DNA of 64,000 nucleotides from Pseudarthrobacter defluvii. GTDB lineage: Bacteria > Actinomycetota > Actinomycetes > Actinomycetales > Micrococcaceae. The stretch spans positions 4,092,001-4,156,000 of the forward strand of contig NZ_CP066362.1 in the NCBI RefSeq assembly GCF_030323865.1. Direction: 5' to 3'. The position numbers and the translations under genes were made by a program. The notes under the pieces are model-generated. The model saw only the letters and a program-made list of their open reading frames with translations. It was not told the DNA's origin and made no database searches. Positions 8,761 through 16,841 of this stretch are shown here, one piece after another (position 1 is the stretch's first letter; every line of letters starts with the position of its first letter).

Positions 8761-10650
8761 TTAGGGGGTGCGGGTCCAGGTGCTGCGGTGCAGCGAGTCG
8801 TACTGGACCGCGTGCCGCACCGGGGCGTTCGGCGCGCCGTAGCCGTCGTAGTTGCCGCGGCGTTCCACCATTTCGAAGAACACGCTGCCCACGGTGGCGG
8901 TGTAGAAGTGCAGGAATTCCCCGTCCGCGTCCCGGTCGAAGAGCAGGTTGAGCTCCTGCAGGGTGGCCAGGAATTCCGGCTCAAGATCAAACCGGGCGTC
9001 CAGGTCCTCGTAGTAGTTGGCGGGGATCTGCAGGAATTCCAGGCCGCGGTCCCGCGCGGCGCGGGCAGTCGCCACGAGATCGTCCACAGCGAAGGCGATG
9101 TGCTCCTGGTAGGTCTTGCGGGCCTCGTTCCGTGCCTGCTGGATGGGGGCGAGGTTCAGCACCAGCCGCACCGCGCCGTCGGAGGTCTGCATGACCTGCG
9201 AGCGCACCAGGCCGCTGGGGCTGGGCACCTCGGCAAAGGGCTGGGGTTCCAGGGCCAGGGCACTGGTGTAGAAGAGGACTGCCTCGTCGAAGTGCTGCCA
9301 CGGCTGTGCGAGGTTGACGTGGTCAATGACCGCGCTGGCGCCCGCGGAGGGGTGTTCCAGCCCTTCGCCGAACTCATGCGTCCATGCCGCCGTGCCGTCG
9401 GGGCTGCCCTGGCACAGGAAGATCTCAGTGGAGTCCGGCGCTGAGATGCCTTGGAATACTTCCTCGTCCGCCTGCACCTTGCGGGCCACTACGGGGGCCT
9501 TGAGCTGCTGGGCCCGGGCGGACGCAATCACGGGGGAATCGACGTCGAACCCCAACGCGGCAATGGCCGGCTCGGCGTGCTGCGCGGCCTGTTCGTTGAT
9601 GATCACCCGGGCCTGGCCCATGGTCCACAGCTGGACATCCTTGGTCCGGTGCCTGCCCTCGAACGCGAAGCCCAGCTGGCCCAGGAGCTTCTCCAGCTGC
9701 GCGGTGTCGTCCGCCTTCACCTCGGCGAAGTTGAAGCCTGCGGGCTCGTTCACCTTGGGCAGCGTGGCCAGCTCCATGGGATAACGACGACGGAGGGCGC
9801 CTCCGTTGCCCGGCGCGTCTGCGGCGGAGGTGCTCAGCCATTTTGCGCTTTGCTCCTCCAGCCAGATCAGGGACCGCATGGCATCCACCGCGGTGCGCTC
9901 GACGTCCGACTGGCGGAAGACGTCGTTGAAGACCTCCAGCGACACGGGTCCGGTGTAGCCGGCGCGGACCACGTGGCCCATGAACTTGGCCAGCTCGAAC
10001 TGGCCCTCACCGGGGAACACCCGGTAGTGGCGGCTCCATGACAGGACGTCCATGGAGAGCTTTGGGGCGTCCGCCACCTGGACAAAGAAGATCTTGTCCG
10101 CGTTGATGTCCTCGATGGGCGCAGTGTCCCAGTCCCGGCTCAGGATGTGGAAGGAGTCCAGGCAGGTTCCCAGGTTGGGGTGGTCCACCATCTCCACCAG
10201 CCGGTAGGCGTGCTCGTAGTCGTTGACGTATTTGCCCCACGCCAGGGCTTCATAGGCCACCTTGACGCCGTGGTCCCCGGCCAGACTGGCAAGCTGTGCC
10301 AGCTGTTCGGCCCGGACAGCGTCATCGTCAATTGTGGCGGTGGCAACGTTGGAGCACACCAGGATGGTGTCCATGCCAAGGCGGGCCATAAGCTTGAACT
10401 TGGCCTCTGCGCGGCGCAGGTTGGCCTTCAGCAGGTCCGGCGTGACGCCGTCGAAGTCCCGGAACGGCTGGTACAGGTCCAGGCCAAGCCCCAGGTCGGC
10501 TGCCGTCTTCCGCACGTCCTCGGGGCTGAGCGGGGAGGTGACCAGGTCCTGTTCGAAGATCTCGATGCCGTCGAAGCCGGCGATGGCGCAGGCCTGCATC
10601 TTTTCCTTCAGGGTGCCGGAGAGGCAAACCGTGGCGATTCCGGTGCGCAT
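8761..10650 (-). CDS. quiC: 3-dehydroshikimate dehydratase (TIM barrel + VOC fusion)
   Basis: 629 residues with two domains. Residues 1 to about 280 are a sugar-phosphate isomerase/epimerase TIM barrel (IATVCLSGTLKEKM, LVCSNVATA, CLDSFHILSRDWD, FPGEGQF). Residues about 290-629 are a 4-hydroxyphenylpyruvate-dioxygenase-like VOC region with candidate metal ligands in IDHVNLAQ, EHIAFAVDD and VFFEMVERRG. This is the architecture of the Pseudomonas QuiC1 dehydratase, which converts 3-dehydroshikimate to protocatechuate. Its position between a shikimate dehydrogenase and pcaHG fits that role exactly. A generic annotation as an isomerase/HPPD fusion would be less informative. The TGATG junction with the upstream gene suggests coupling. 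Confidence 0.88.
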   Translation of the reverse strand: MRTGIATVCLSGTLKEKMQACAIAGFDGIEIFEQDLVTSPLSPEDVRKTAADLGLGLDLYQPFRDFDGVTPDLLKANLRRAEAKFKLMARLGMDTILVCSNVATATIDDDAVRAEQLAQLASLAGDHGVKVAYEALAWGKYVNDYEHAYRLVEMVDHPNLGTCLDSFHILSRDWDTAPIEDINADKIFFVQVADAPKLSMDVLSWSRHYRVFPGEGQFELAKFMGHVVRAGYTGPVSLEVFNDVFRQSDVERTAVDAMRSLIWLEEQSAKWLSTSAADAPGNGGALRRRYPMELATLPKVNEPAGFNFAEVKADDTAQLEKLLGQLGFAFEGRHRTKDVQLWTMGQARVIINEQAAQHAEPAIAALGFDVDSPVIASARAQQLKAPVVARKVQADEEVFQGISAPDSTEIFLCQGSPDGTAAWTHEFGEGLEHPSAGASAVIDHVNLAQPWQHFDEAVLFYTSALALEPQPFAEVPSPSGLVRSQVMQTSDGAVRLVLNLAPIQQARNEARKTYQEHIAFAVDDLVATARAARDRGLEFLQIPANYYEDLDARFDLEPEFLATLQELNLLFDRDADGEFLHFYTATVGSVFFEMVERRGNYDGYGAPNAPVRHAVQYDSLHRSTWTRTP

Positions 10651-11531
10651 CAGGCGGCCACCTCCTCGGCGGCCACGAGCTCCAGGAAGTGGCTGCGCAT
10701 GCGCGCCGGGTCTGCCTCGAGCCCGGTGAAGATCCGGAAGGCGTCGGCGGCCTGGCCCACGGCCATCCGGCCGCCGTCCAGCACCTCGCAGCCCTTGGCG
10801 CGGGCGCCGCGGACCAGTTCGGTGTCGATGGGGCGGTAGACGATGTCCGCCACCCAGTGCCGGGACTCCAGCAGGTCCAGGTCCAGCGGGACGCCGGGAT
10901 GCGCCGCCATGCCTACGGGGGTGCAGTGCACCAGGCCGTCGGCCAGGCGCATCAGCTGCGGCAGCTCCGCCGTCGTGCGTGCCGTGATGGTGCTGTCCGG
11001 GAAAAAGCCCTGCAGCTCGGCAGCCCTGGCGGCGGCTCGGGCGGGGTCCATGTCCACGAGGTCCAGCGTGCGCACGCCGGCGGTGAGCAGGGCGTAGGCG
11101 ACGGCGGATCCTGCGCCGCCGGCACCCAGCTGCACCACGCGGTCCAGTTTCGCACCGGGCAGGCCGGACGCCAGGGCTGCAGCGAAGCCGGAAAAATCCG
11201 TGTTGTGGCCGATGAAGCGGCCGTCGCGGATAACCACCGTGTTGACGGCGCCCAGCCGGCGGGCGTCGGGGCTTGTTTCGTCCAGGTGCTGCAGGACCAG
11301 CTGCTTGCAGGGATGGGTAATGTTCAGGCCATTGAAGCCCAGGGTGCGGGCACAGTTCAGGATGCTGCCCACTGATTCGGCGGTTAGCCCCAGTTCCAGC
11401 AGGTCGATGGGGCGGTACAGGTAGCGCAGGCCCTGCACGTCACCTTCCCGCTCGTGCATGGGCGGCGTGAGCGACGGCATCACGCCATCACCGACCAGTC
11501 CCACCAGGTAGGACTCAGTTCGATTGCTCAT
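10650..11531 (-). CDS. Quinate/shikimate dehydrogenase, probably catabolic and NAD-dependent
   Basis: 293 residues of the AroE family. The substrate-binding motif is PSLTPPMHEREG rather than the biosynthetic SxSPxxHN form, resembling Corynebacterium QsuD. The dinucleotide motif GAGGAGSAVAYALL is followed by LVDMDPARA, where an acidic residue replaces the basic NRT pattern of NADP-dependent AroE; this suggests NAD+ use. It would oxidise shikimate (or quinate) to the 3-dehydro compound. It is the first gene of the operon; two candidate IclR boxes lie 83-116 bp upstream of its start. No type II dehydroquinase is in the window, so quinate use would need one elsewhere. Confidence 0.88.
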   Translation of the reverse strand: MSNRTESYLVGLVGDGVMPSLTPPMHEREGDVQGLRYLYRPIDLLELGLTAESVGSILNCARTLGFNGLNITHPCKQLVLQHLDETSPDARRLGAVNTVVIRDGRFIGHNTDFSGFAAALASGLPGAKLDRVVQLGAGGAGSAVAYALLTAGVRTLDLVDMDPARAAARAAELQGFFPDSTITARTTAELPQLMRLADGLVHCTPVGMAAHPGVPLDLDLLESRHWVADIVYRPIDTELVRGARAKGCEVLDGGRMAVGQAADAFRIFTGLEADPARMRSHFLELVAAEEVAA

Positions 11532-11613
11532 GCGTGCAGCTCCTTTGGTACAGCACCTGGCAGCGGCGGAACTTTGCCGCGCTGCGGGTGATAGGGATTA
11601 CGGTACATCAAAT

Positions 11614-11647
11614 GTTCACTTATCGCACTCATGTTCTAGATGCGAAC
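11614..11647. promoter_or_regulatory. Tandem candidate IclR boxes upstream of the shikimate/pca operon
   Basis: Two 15-bp half-palindromes, GTTCACTTATCGCAC (11614-11628) and GTTCTAGATGCGAAC (11633-11647), each of the form GTTC-N7-GnAC. The second is a perfect GTTC/GAAC inverted repeat. They resemble, as I recall it, the 15-bp site of Pseudomonas PcaR. They lie between the operon start (11531) and the IclR gene ending at 11686. A related box is at 12630-12644. Confidence 0.55.
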
Positions 11648-11685
11648 AAGTGTGATTTTGGGGCAGGCCCTTATCTCGGGTCCTG

Positions 11686-12549
11686 CTACCGCTGCGGCAG
11701 CCGCGCGGCCAACTCGGCGGCGGCTTCCTGCAGCAGGGGCACGTGGGCGATCAGCTCGTCCAAGCCCAGGCGGAAGACCGGCACGGCAGTTGCCAACGAG
11801 GCGAAGGCGTGCCCCTGGTCGTTGAGCAGCGGTACGGCCACTGCGCGCATTCCGGCTTCGTTTTCCTCGTCCATGACGGCGTAGCCCTGCCCGCGAACTT
11901 GCTCGATTTCAGCCCTGAAGGCGTCGCGGTCGGTGATGGACTTCCCGGTGAGCGCCTCCAGCGGGAGCTCGGCCAGCAGCTTTTCGCGTTCCGCGTCCTC
12001 CGCAAATGCCACCAGGGCCTTGCCCACCGCGGTGGTGGAGAGTGAGCCGAGGTGGCCGGGGTCGCTGGTGACGCGGAAGGTCTGCGGCCCGTCCACCTTG
12101 CTGACGGTCAGGTGGTGCAGGCCGTCGCGGACGCTAAGGATGGTGGCCTCGCCGGTCCGCTCGGTGACCCGGCGGAGGATGGGCATGGCCGTCCCGGCGA
12201 AGCCGTGGTGGTTGGAGACCCGCTGGCCCAGCTGGAAGATCCGCAGGCCCAGGTGGTAGCGGCGTCCATCCGGCTCATAGTCAACGAAGCCGTCACGGGT
12301 CAGGGAGCCGAGCAGGCGGTAGGTGGTGCTGAAGGGAAGTTCCGCCCGGCGGGATATGTCCGCGGCGGTGGCGCCGCGCGGTTCGTCACCCAGCAGGACA
12401 AGCAGGCCAAGGGCCTTGCCCACCATGTCCGTGCGGTCGGCAGGACGCGCGCCGACCTTCCCCTCCGGAGGCATGGCGTTCACGGGTTCCGCGATGGGGG
12501 CTGCGACAGCGGATTCTTCATTGGCCGCTGTGGTTTGGTTCACACTCAT
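11686..12549 (-). CDS. IclR-family transcriptional regulator
   Basis: 287 residues. A disordered N-terminus of about 40 residues precedes the winged HTH (AADISRRAELPFSTTYRLLGSL, about 62-85) and the IclR effector domain (TTAVGKALVAFA, YAVMDEENEAGMRAVAVPLL). It is transcribed in the same direction as the shikimate/pca operon and ends 155 bp before it, and divergently from the MHS transporter at 12784. That makes it the likely sensor for shikimate or quinate, while the IclR at 1161 would sense a pca intermediate. This division of labour is inference; either protein might bind the shared boxes. Confidence 0.85.
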   Translation of the reverse strand: MSVNQTTAANEESAVAAPIAEPVNAMPPEGKVGARPADRTDMVGKALGLLVLLGDEPRGATAADISRRAELPFSTTYRLLGSLTRDGFVDYEPDGRRYHLGLRIFQLGQRVSNHHGFAGTAMPILRRVTERTGEATILSVRDGLHHLTVSKVDGPQTFRVTSDPGHLGSLSTTAVGKALVAFAEDAEREKLLAELPLEALTGKSITDRDAFRAEIEQVRGQGYAVMDEENEAGMRAVAVPLLNDQGHAFASLATAVPVFRLGLDELIAHVPLLQEAAAELAARLPQR

Positions 12550-12601
12550 AGCTCAATGTTGCCACAATGTGAGAGCTACTTCTAGATAGTGATTATTTTT
12601 C

Positions 12602-12644
12602 TTGACAGGTGACAGCCCTCACAGTCATAGTTTCTGTATCGCAC
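12602..12644 (+). promoter_or_regulatory. Promoter and candidate IclR box for the MHS transporter
   Basis: TTGACA (12602-12607) and CATAGT (12626-12631) are 18 bp apart and form a reasonable promoter for the transporter. GTTTCTGTATCGCAC (12630-12644) begins at the -10 end and matches the box at 11614-11628 in 11 of 15 positions, including all of TATCGCAC. A bound regulator here would block transcription. The site lies in the 234-bp divergent region between the IclR gene and the transporter. Confidence 0.5.
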
Positions 12645-12783
12645 AAGTAGCTCCCACCATGTGGCTATTTATGCCGGGTCTTTTCCGGACTCCAGCCGCA
12701 TCGCGCCCCGCCCGCACCAAGGCAGCGGCGGCTGCGACCCCCCAGATCCATCCGCGACAATGTCGTCACACCAAAGGAACACC

Positions 12784-14103
12784 ATGAGCAAGACACTTCC
12801 GTCCGCAGGGGCAGGTGCCCTCACGCAGGCCGGGACGCCCCGGAAGGCCGCCCTCGCCAGCTTCCTCGGCAGCGCCGTCGAGTACTACGACTTCTTTATC
12901 TTTGGCTCCGCCGCCGCCCTGATTTTCCCCACGGTCTTCTTCCCCAGTGCCGATGCCAACGCCGCCATCATGTCCTTCGCCACCTTCGGGTTCGCCTACG
13001 TGGCACGCCCCGTCGGCGCCATCATCCTGGGCCACTTCGGTGACCGGGTAGGCCGCCAGAAGGTCCTGATGTTCACCCTGGTGCTCATGGGTGCGTCCAC
13101 CTTTGTCATTGGCTGCCTCCCGGACTTCCGCACCGTTGGCTGGTGGGCTCCGGCCCTGCTGGTGCTGGCCCGGCTGTGCCAGGGCCTCTCCGCCGCCGGC
13201 GAGCAGGCCGGCGCTTCCTCCATGACCCTGGAGCACGCCCCGGACAACCGCCGTTCCTTTTTCACCTCCTGGACCCTCACCGGAACCCAGGGCGGGCAGA
13301 TCCTCGCGGCCCTGGTGTTCATTCCCGTCCTGGCCCTGCCGGATGAAATCAAGTTCGGCATCGGGTGGCGCATCCCGTTCTGGCTCAGCGCCGCCGTGGT
13401 TGTGGTGGCGTTCCTCATCCGCCGCACCCTCCACGAGCCGCCCGCGTTCGAAGAGGCCCGCAAGACCGCGCAAATCGCCAAGCTCCCGGTTGCCGACCTG
13501 CTCAAGGGCCACTGGCGCGACGTCCTCCGCGTGATCTGCTGCGCCTTCATCGCCGCCGTCTCCACCGTGTTCGGCACCCTGGCCATCAGCTACGCCAAGA
13601 CGGTGGCCGGCGTTGACGGCACCACCACCCTCTGGCTGGTGGTGGCTGCCAACATCGTGGCTCTGGGCACCCAGCCGCTCTTCGGAATGCTCGCGGACAA
13701 GATCGGCCGCAAGCCGGTCTTCATCTACGGTGCACTTGCCAGCGCGATCCTGACCCCCGTGTTCCTGCTCAGCCTGGAGTCCGGCAGCGTCCCGCTGATG
13801 TTCCTGGCCGCCATCGGCTACTTCTCCGGCGGCTACGCAGCCGCCAACGCGGTGTGGCCGTCCTTCTACGCGGAAATGTTCAGCACGAAGGTCCGCTTCT
13901 CCGGCCTGGCCATCGGCACCCAGCTGGGCTTCCTGATGGCAGGGTTCGCCCCGGCGATCGTGGCCGCCATGGGCGGCATCAAGCCCGGCGGCTGGGTGCA
14001 GATCTCGATCTTCACCGCCATCATCTGCGCCGTCGCCGCGGTGTCGGCGCTGACCGCCAAGGAGTCCTTCCGGACCCCCACCAAGCAGCTCGGCCTGAAG
14101 TAG
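12784..14103 (+). CDS. MFS transporter, metabolite:H+ symporter (shikimate/quinate-type)
   Basis: 439 residues, about 12 membrane segments. The MHS-family start LASFLGSAVEYYDFFIFGSAAALIF and the loop motif GHFGDRVGRQKVL are present, with the second-half loop ADKIGRKPVF. ShiA, PcaT and KgtP belong to this family. The ATG at 12784 follows AAAGGA; longer forms starting at 12661 would read through the probable promoter region. Divergence from an IclR gene and a shared box with the shikimate/pca operon point to import of shikimate, quinate or protocatechuate. The exact substrate cannot be read from sequence. Confidence 0.85.
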   Translation: MSKTLPSAGAGALTQAGTPRKAALASFLGSAVEYYDFFIFGSAAALIFPTVFFPSADANAAIMSFATFGFAYVARPVGAIILGHFGDRVGRQKVLMFTLVLMGASTFVIGCLPDFRTVGWWAPALLVLARLCQGLSAAGEQAGASSMTLEHAPDNRRSFFTSWTLTGTQGGQILAALVFIPVLALPDEIKFGIGWRIPFWLSAAVVVVAFLIRRTLHEPPAFEEARKTAQIAKLPVADLLKGHWRDVLRVICCAFIAAVSTVFGTLAISYAKTVAGVDGTTTLWLVVAANIVALGTQPLFGMLADKIGRKPVFIYGALASAILTPVFLLSLESGSVPLMFLAAIGYFSGGYAAANAVWPSFYAEMFSTKVRFSGLAIGTQLGFLMAGFAPAIVAAMGGIKPGGWVQISIFTAIICAVAAVSALTAKESFRTPTKQLGLK

Positions 14104-14121
14104 GAGCGCCGCCGCGCACAG

Positions 14122-14197
14122 ACTGGCCCAGTTTTCAGGCCGGAGAGCCCGCCATTCCCCCAAATGGCGGGCTCTCCCCCGTTAAAACTGGGCCAGT
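14122..14197. terminator. Nested bidirectional terminator
   Basis: Two inverted repeats, one inside the other: outer arms 14122-14135 and 14184-14197 (14 bp, ACTGGCCCAGTTTT), inner arms 14142-14156 and 14163-14177 (15 bp). The outer arms carry a T4 or A4 run on the inner side. It lies between the transporter (+) and the DNA ligase (-), whose stops are 108 bp apart, and can serve both. Confidence 0.8.
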
Positions 14198-14211
14198 CCC
14201 GGCAGCGGCCG

Positions 14212-15300
14212 CTACCCCCGTCCGGTCTCCAGCACCGAGGCCAAGTCGAAGTTCACCGGCTCCTCGAGCTGCTCATAGGTGCAGGATTCCGGGTCCCGGT
14301 CCGGGCGCCAGCGGTTGAACTGGGCCGTGTGGCGGAAGCGTTCGCCCTCCATGTGGTCGTAGCGGACCTCCACCACCAGTTCGGGCCGGAGCGGCACGAA
14401 GGACAGGTCCTTCCCGGCGCTCCACCTGCTGCCTTCGGCGTTCCGCGGGGTCCGCTCGCCTTCTTCCTGCTTGCCCCAGGCCCACGGGTGGCCTTCGAAG
14501 TCGGTGACCAACGGCTGAAGCTGTTCGAACAATTCCTGCCTCTTCTTCATGGGGAAGGCGCCGATCACGCCCACGCTGGCCAGGCCGCCGTCGTCCTTGT
14601 ACAGGCCCAGCAGCAGGGAACCGATGGCGTCCGGCCCGCTCTTGTGCAGCCGGTATCCGGCCACCACGCAGTCAGCGGTGCGCTCATGCTTGACCTTGAA
14701 CATCACCCGCTTGTCGGGCTCGTACCGGCCGTCCAGCCGCTTGGCCACGATGCCGTCCAGCCCGGCACCCTCGAACTGCTCGAACCACTGAGCGGCGGTG
14801 TCCTTGTCCGTGGTGGCGGCCGTCAGGTGGACGGGTGCCTTGCTGGCCGCGAGCGCCTTCTCCAGCGCGGCACGACGCTCGCTGAAAGGCCTGCCGGTGT
14901 AGTCGTCATCGTCACGGGCCAGGAGGTCGAAGGCCACGAAGCTTGCCGGGGTCTGTTCCGCCAGCATCTTCACCCGGCTGGCGGCAGGGTGGATGCGCTG
15001 CTGCAGCGTGTCGAAGTCCAGCCGGTCCCCGGACGCCCCCACCAGGATGATCTCGCCGTCCACCACGCAGCGCGGCGGCAGGTTTTCCTTGAGCGCGGCA
15101 ACGAGTTCCGGGAAGTAGCGGGTCATGGGTTTTTCGTTGCGACTGCCGATCTCCAGGTCATCGCCGTCACGGAAGATGATGGACCGGAAGCCGTCCCACT
15201 TGGGCTCATAGCTGAGGTTCCCGCTGCCTGGAATGCCGTCGATGCCGCTGACGGCCTTGGCGAGCATGGGCGGGACGGGCGGCATCACGGGAAGTTCCAT
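14212..15300 (-). CDS. ligC: ATP-dependent DNA ligase (LigC-like)
   Basis: 362 residues. The adenylation motif I EPKWDGFR carries the lysine that is adenylated; VVDGEII (motif III), SFVAFDLLA (IIIa), LDGIVAKR (IV) and the MFKVKHERTADCVV (V) follow, then an OB-fold C-terminal domain. This is the size and order of mycobacterial LigC, an accessory ligase able to take part in end joining or base-excision repair. It has no polymerase or nuclease domain, so it is not a full LigD, and no ku gene is next to it. It converges on the MHS transporter across a shared terminator. Confidence 0.9.
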   Translation of the reverse strand: MELPVMPPVPPMLAKAVSGIDGIPGSGNLSYEPKWDGFRSIIFRDGDDLEIGSRNEKPMTRYFPELVAALKENLPPRCVVDGEIILVGASGDRLDFDTLQQRIHPAASRVKMLAEQTPASFVAFDLLARDDDDYTGRPFSERRAALEKALAASKAPVHLTAATTDKDTAAQWFEQFEGAGLDGIVAKRLDGRYEPDKRVMFKVKHERTADCVVAGYRLHKSGPDAIGSLLLGLYKDDGGLASVGVIGAFPMKKRQELFEQLQPLVTDFEGHPWAWGKQEEGERTPRNAEGSRWSAGKDLSFVPLRPELVVEVRYDHMEGERFRHTAQFNRWRPDRDPESCTYEQLEEPVNFDLASVLETGRG

Positions 15301-15352
15301 GTGCCCATTCTTGCCCGGCCGGCGCCCCGCGGGTAGGGCGGCGCGCCCGGTT

Positions 15353-16276
15353 TCAGGCGGCCAGCAGCCAAACGATCAGCACCAGCACCGGTGCGGCAGC
15401 CGCGGTGGAGAGCAGGATCGTTTCCCGTGCCACGGTCACCCCGCGCCCGTACTTGCTGGCGAACAGGAAGACGTTCTGGGCAGAGGGAAGCGCCGCCATG
15501 AGCACCACGCCCAGGAGCATGCGGTGGTCCAGGTTGAACAGGAAGCGTCCGACGACGAACGCCACCGCCGGCATCACCGCGGACTTGAGTGCCGTGGCAG
15601 TAAGGATTTCCGCCGTGTGGCCGCCGCTGCGCAGCATCCTGGTTCCGCGCAGCGACATGCCAAACGCCAGCAGCACCACCGGCACGGCAGCCCCGCCCAG
15701 GAGCGTCAGTGGGGCCATCACCGGGTCCGGCAGCTTCACGTGGAGCGCGGCCAGGACCACGCCCAGGAGCGAGGCGATGATCATGGGGTTGCGAAAAGGC
15801 TGCGTCAGCATCAGGCGGGGAGAGAACCGGCCCGCCTCGGAAAGGTCCAGCAGGGTCAGGACCAGCGGGGCGAACAGGAGCAGTTGCACCAGCAGGACTG
15901 GGGCGACCGGGGTGGCGTCCCCCAGGGCATAGAGCGTGATGGGGATGCCGATGTTGTTGGCGTTGACGTAGGACCCGGCCATGGCACCGACGGCGGTTTC
16001 GGCCGCCGGCCTTCGGAACCAGATGCGGCTGGCGGCAACGTAGAGCAGGGCGGTGACCGCTGCGGTGATCATGGCAAGCGGAACATAGGCGGAAAAGACA
16101 ACCGACAGGTCTGATTTCAGCACCACCGTGAAGAGCAGCACCGGATTGGTGATGAAGAAGGCGGTACGCGTCAATGCGGAAATGGTGGGCTCGTCCCCCA
16201 GCCCGCAGCGCGCGGCGATGTACCCGACGGCAATGACGACGCCGATCACCGCCAGTCCGATGAGCACACCGCCCAC
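15353..16276 (-). CDS. AEC-family permease
   Basis: 307 residues from a GTG at 16276 after AAGGAAG; the ATG 21 codons upstream would add a hydrophilic stretch foreign to the family. Ten hydrophobic segments form two repeats, beginning VLIGLAVIGVVIAVGYIAARCG. The AEC motifs FITNPVLLFTVV, GSYVNANNIGIPI and PSAQNVFLFA are present. Auxin-efflux-carrier proteins of bacteria move malate, malonate or other small acids. Single gene with no operon partner. Confidence 0.82.
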   Translation of the reverse strand: MGGVLIGLAVIGVVIAVGYIAARCGLGDEPTISALTRTAFFITNPVLLFTVVLKSDLSVVFSAYVPLAMITAAVTALLYVAASRIWFRRPAAETAVGAMAGSYVNANNIGIPITLYALGDATPVAPVLLVQLLLFAPLVLTLLDLSEAGRFSPRLMLTQPFRNPMIIASLLGVVLAALHVKLPDPVMAPLTLLGGAAVPVVLLAFGMSLRGTRMLRSGGHTAEILTATALKSAVMPAVAFVVGRFLFNLDHRMLLGVVLMAALPSAQNVFLFASKYGRGVTVARETILLSTAAAAPVLVLIVWLLAA

Positions 16277-16443
16277 TTGGGGTACTTCCTTCCGGTTACG
16301 CCATGCACTACCGCAGGAAGGCAGTACTACAAGTTTCATACTTATCGGATAAGGAGCGCTCCGCCACCAGCGTCCACAGAATGGGCCGCCGGCCGCCTGT
16401 CCTGCCTCTCGACACGGCGCCTGCCGGACGGTACAGCTTAATG

Positions 16444-16841
16444 ATGGTTACCGTCGGCTTCCACGGTTCGCACAAAAGGTCAGCCCCGGCCAGCTGCTCA
16501 AGGACGTCCAGCACGCGGAGCGCGCGGGCTTCGACGCGGCCATGTGTTCAGACCATATCAGCGGCGGGAACATGAACGAACACATCAGCGGGGACACGTG
16601 GCCAGCCAAGGACATCAGGCAGCGCCGCCTGGAGGAATGCGTGGACGGATACGCGGACCTTGGCTTCGACGAGCTGTTCCTGCACTTCGTGGGGCAGGAA
16701 CAGGCAGCCTTCATCGACGCCTTCGCCGCGGAGGTGCTCCCCCAGCTGCGCACCCCGTCAGGAAGCCCTGGCGGAAGAACCCCCGCTGAACCGGAGCTGG
16801 CCGCGGCAGCCGCCAGTCCGGCGTCGGACGCGTCCGCATGA
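16444..16841 (+). pseudogene. Remnant of an LLM-class flavin/F420 oxidoreductase
   Basis: Pieces of one enzyme lie in order. VTVGFHGSH is read in one frame from 16447; after a one-base loss near 16474-16478 the next frame reads KVSPGQLLKDVQHAERAGFD and AMCSDHIS, the typical N-terminus of this family. The sequence then jumps to GGNMNEHISGDTWPAKDIR and from LEECVD to ADLGFDELFLHFVG and AFAAEVLPQLR. The family normally has about 320 residues; only about 130 remain, so at least two internal deletions plus a frameshift have removed the barrel. An ATG at 16542 gives an intact 99-codon frame, but it is only the remnant. The stop overlaps the GH13 start by 4 bp (ATGA), the arrangement of a formerly intact operon. 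Confidence 0.75.

Noticed and set aside
12766..14163. Open frame of 465 codons on the minus strand over the MHS transporter
   Set aside because: Glu/Gly/His-rich shadow of the real transporter; no ribosome-binding site and no recognisable motif.
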